Assembly (NCBI GenBank): GCA_023411615.1
Contig: JAEYOR010000021.1
Span: 8,739 to 72,738, forward strand
Length of the DNA stretch: 64,000 nucleotides
From: Actinomycetes bacterium
GTDB taxonomy: Bacteria > Actinomycetota > Actinomycetes > Actinomycetales > Demequinaceae
Reading direction: 5' to 3'
The translations under genes and the position numbers were made by a program. Positions 61,801 to 64,000 of the stretch are shown here, piece by piece; within the stretch, counting starts at the first letter, position 1, and each line of letters starts with the position of its first letter. A model generated the notes under the pieces. It did not search any database. It saw only the letters and a program-made list of their open reading frames with translations, and was not told where the DNA came from.

Positions 61801-63006
61801 CTAGCGCTTGAGGTTGACGAGCTCCTGGAGGACCTCGTCAGAGGTGGTGATGACACGCGAGTTCGCTTGGAAGCCGCGCTGCGCCACGATGAGGTTGGTG
61901 AACTCAGCCGAGAGGTCAACATTTGACATCTCGAGCGAACCACCTGACAGCACACCCCGTCCGCCGGTACCCGCGGCGCCAACCTGTGCGTCACCGGAGT
62001 TGACGGTGGGCTCGTAAAGCGAAGATCCCACCTTCGACAGACCCGGCGGGTTCGAGAAGTTGGCGAGCGCGACGCGACCAATCGCCTGCTTGAGGCCATT
62101 CGAGAACGAGCCGATGAGCGTGCCATCGGAGTTGATCGCGAACGACTGCAAGCTTCCTGCCGAGCGGCCGTTTTGGCTATTGGCCGCCACCGTCTCAAGA
62201 CCCGCGAAGCCCGTGAGCGTCGAGAAGTCAACGGTGAGAGCAGCGAGCCCCGCTGCGGCGTCCGCCGGCATCGCCGCAAAGGTGAGCGTGTTGATCGAGC
62301 CGTCCGTGTTGAACGTGAGAGATCCGGTCTGGCTCGACGTCGTCCCCGTGACAGCGGCGGCAATGTCCCAACCGGCCGCCGTGCGAGTGAAGGACACCTC
62401 CATGCTGCGTGGCTCACCCGTGGCGTCATAGACGTCCAGCTGACGGTTAAGCACCGTGCCAACTGCGGCGTCGTACGGCAGGTTGCCTTCAAAGGACGCG
62501 GTGCTCGAGGCCCGCGCACCCATGAGCGTGGACACCGGTAGGCGCAGGTCCGTGAGCATTGAGTTGAGGTCGATGTTGCCCGACGCATCAGCCGCCCAAC
62601 CCTGGACAAGACCGCCGTCCGGGGTGACGAGCTGACCGAGCGCATCGAAGGAGAACGCACCCGCCCGTGAGTACAGCTGCTGGCCACCCTTGTTGATGAC
62701 AAAGAAGCCGTCACCCGAGATCATCATGTCGGTCTGGCGGTTGGTCAACTGCGCGGCACCCTGTTGGAAGTTGGTCGTGATACCGGCCACCTTCACACCA
62801 AGGCCCACCTGCGCAGGGTTCGTGCCACCGATGCCCGGCTGAGCGGCACCCGCGTTGGCCAGCACCTGCGACAAGGTGTCCTGGAACTGGACCTGCGCGG
62901 CCTTGTAACCGGCGGTGTTGACGTTAGCGATGTTGTTGCCCGTGACGTCAAGCATTGTCTGGTGGGCGCGCAGTCCGGAGATTCCGGAGAAGAGCGAGCG
63001 TAGCAT
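61801..63006 (-). CDS. flgE: Flagellar hook protein FlgE
   Basis: This 401-aa hook protein has the rod/hook N-terminus MLRSLFSGISGLRAHQTMLD followed by VTGNNIANVNTAGYKAAQV (the A-N-[VI]-N-T-x-G-[YF] motif). GDGFFVINKGGQQLYSRAGAFSFD starts the D1 domain, a central variable domain (about 145-300) follows, and the C-terminal helix ends FTNLIVAQRGFQANSRVITTSDEVLQELVNLKR. Terminal coiled-coil segments form the D0 core. It lies 26 bp downstream of flgD. Confidence 0.96.
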   Translation of the reverse strand: MLRSLFSGISGLRAHQTMLDVTGNNIANVNTAGYKAAQVQFQDTLSQVLANAGAAQPGIGGTNPAQVGLGVKVAGITTNFQQGAAQLTNRQTDMMISGDGFFVINKGGQQLYSRAGAFSFDALGQLVTPDGGLVQGWAADASGNIDLNSMLTDLRLPVSTLMGARASSTASFEGNLPYDAAVGTVLNRQLDVYDATGEPRSMEVSFTRTAAGWDIAAAVTGTTSSQTGSLTFNTDGSINTLTFAAMPADAAAGLAALTVDFSTLTGFAGLETVAANSQNGRSAGSLQSFAINSDGTLIGSFSNGLKQAIGRVALANFSNPPGLSKVGSSLYEPTVNSGDAQVGAAGTGGRGVLSGGSLEMSNVDLSAEFTNLIVAQRGFQANSRVITTSDEVLQELVNLKR

Positions 63007-63032
63007 TGCGAATCTTCCTCACTATGTGGGAC

Positions 63033-63452
63033 TTAGGCGCCCTGACGCGCCACGGACAGGATGTGATCGAGGGCAACATCCGTGTCGCCCACCTTGATTG
63101 AAGGAACCTCGTTTGCGAACGAAGCCCCGGTCGCGATGCCGGAGATCACGTCACCTTCGGCATCCATGTAGCTCACGCCTTGGCCCACCATGTTGAGGGC
63201 GGCCATCCGCATCGTGAGTGCGAACTGCTCACGGGAGGTCTGTCCCATGGTCGTGATCTGCTCCAGCTGAGCGAGGGACGTCTGCTGGGCCATCATCTGG
63301 TTGGTGTCCATCGGCGAGCTCGGGTCCTGGTTGCGCAGTTGCGCCACCAACAGCGCCATGAACACTTCGGAATCAAGCGTCTGCTTGGGTGCGCGCGTCG
63401 GCGCGGTCCCGGCGTACAAGCCACCGGCGGCGTCGGCGGGATTGACCGTCAT
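63033..63452 (-). CDS. flgD: Flagellar hook-assembly protein FlgD
   Basis: This 139-aa hook-cap scaffold has the FlgD N-terminal block DSEVFMALLVAQLRNQDPSSPMDTNQMMAQQTSLAQLEQITTM (family F-[LM]-x-L-L-x-x-Q-L-x-x-Q-[DN]-P-x-x-P). The rest (YMDAEGDVISGIATGASFANEVPSIKVGDTDVALDHIL) has the short form found in actinobacteria and Bacillus, without the Tudor/FnIII domains. AGGAGG stands before ATG. Confidence 0.95.
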   Translation of the reverse strand: MTVNPADAAGGLYAGTAPTRAPKQTLDSEVFMALLVAQLRNQDPSSPMDTNQMMAQQTSLAQLEQITTMGQTSREQFALTMRMAALNMVGQGVSYMDAEGDVISGIATGASFANEVPSIKVGDTDVALDHILSVARQGA

Positions 63453-63460
63453 CGTTCCTC

Positions 63461-64000
63461 CTACAGGTCGACGTCGATGGCGCCCGCATGGGCGCTCCGG
63501 CTAGTGGACGGGGATGTGGCCGACGCTCCGGTCGCGGAGCTCGCGGCGCCTACGGTGCTCGTGGCACGGCTTGGGCGGCGTCCGAACTCACTTGAGTCGC
63601 CAAGAGCGGACTGTTGGCGGCCGTCGGTGTTGTGCTCGGAACCAAGATCGAGGCGCGAGTCGAGCCCGGCACCGGCGAGGTCCCGGCGCAAGTCGGGAAG
63701 CGCTGCCCGGAGCGCGGCCCGTGCTTGCTCACTTGCACCGAAAAGTTCGAGGTGAAGGCCATCCGCGCTGATGTGCGCGACCACGCGCACGGGGCCAAAG
63801 GTTTCGGGATTCACCGTCAACGTCATCACGTGATCGCCTTGCGGCAATTGGCGTAGCGACATCAACTGGCCGCTCAACTGGGTAGCAAGCGGGGCGGGCG
63901 GCTGAGCGGGGCTCGCGTGGTGAACCGGGGCGGCCGGGGCCGACGCTGGGGCTGGGGTGGGCGCGGCCGGCGCGGCAACAGCCGTCGCCGGTTCGGCGGG
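63461..64000 (-). CDS. fliK: Flagellar hook-length control protein FliK, 3' part
   Basis: The gene enters from the right edge, and about 179 C-terminal codons are present with no stop. The Pro/Ala-rich N-terminal part (PAPLATQL … ) leads into the FliK C-terminal domain: MTLTVNPETFGPVRVVAHISADGLHLELFGASEQARAALRAALPDLRRDLAGAGL, the family L-x-P-x-x-[LF]-G-x-[VL]-x-V pattern. This domain binds FlhB to switch export specificity. An about 55-residue polar Ser/Ala/Arg tail follows. Lies 8 bp before flgD, as expected. Confidence 0.88.
   Translation of the reverse strand, partial: PAEPATAVAAPAAPTPAPASAPAAPVHHASPAQPPAPLATQLSGQLMSLRQLPQGDHVMTLTVNPETFGPVRVVAHISADGLHLELFGASEQARAALRAALPDLRRDLAGAGLDSRLDLGSEHNTDGRQQSALGDSSEFGRRPSRATSTVGAASSATGASATSPSTSRSAHAGAIDVDL

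Overview
The window is GC-rich chromosomal DNA from a flagellated, chemotactic actinobacterium. The evidence is actinobacterial lipoproteins (LppM-like), many leaderless genes, a perfect GlxR/CRP-type site, an IdeR-like iron box, CsrA inside a flagellar locus, and gene styles typical of Micrococcales (Cellulomonas/Demequina-like). The genus is an inference. I saw no mobile element, prophage or CRISPR array, and gene content looks core or lineage-typical throughout.

Layout, 1-10 kb: the 3' end of pgm (phosphoglucomutase), four tandem LppM-type lipoprotein genes, an MFS transporter, an ATP-grasp protein, an SRPBCC protein, a 48-aa small protein behind a perfect CRP/GlxR palindrome, a MalY/PatB-type lyase, a methyltransferase and a phosphotransferase. 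10-15.3 kb: a minus-strand siderophore uptake operon (two FecCD permeases, ATPase, binding lipoprotein, siderophore-interacting reductase) with an iron box and a repeated unknown operator. 15.4-18.7 kb: acetyltransferases, a VOC protein, a pilin-like small protein, topoisomerase IB and a 53-aa membrane protein. 18.8-28.5 kb: methionine/one-carbon metabolism (metE, metF, gcvP-gcvT-gcvH) with osmC, tag and a Nudix gene. 28.6-37.3 kb: cell-surface glycan genes, including rmlA/B/C/D for dTDP-L-rhamnose, four glycosyltransferase/flippase/epimerase genes and a rhamnosyltransferase-like GT2. 37.3-41.5 kb: a chemoreceptor, small housekeeping genes, tRNA-Leu(CAG), and an M15 peptidase that may belong to the flagellum.

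41.5-64 kb is a nearly unbroken minus-strand chemotaxis/flagellar supercluster. In transcription order it reads fliK (partial), flgD, flgE, flbD, motA, motB, fliL, fliM, fliN, fliO, fliP, fliQ, fliR, flhB, flhA, a P-loop-less FlhF-like gene, csrA, cheA, cheW, an MCP, cheB, cheR, cheY, cheX, cheY and a conserved unknown. Most junctions are ATGA/GTGA overlaps, which suggests translational coupling. Together these genes supply the export gate, hook and hook-length control, stator, switch, and a full sensory pathway with adaptation (CheR/CheB) and a CheX-type phosphatase.

The most unusual signal is not a gene. A non-palindromic 9-mer, GCCGACGCT/AGCGTCGGC, occurs at least 37 times in 64 kb, in both orientations and in several reading registers. 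About one or two copies would be expected. Other points of note are a recurrent TANNNT-N6-start codon arrangement in at least 15 genes (leaderless transcription), a shared TTACGCAA-N8-TTGCGTAA-like operator in the iron locus, the degenerate FlhF-like protein, and FliM lacking the usual CheY-binding N-terminus.
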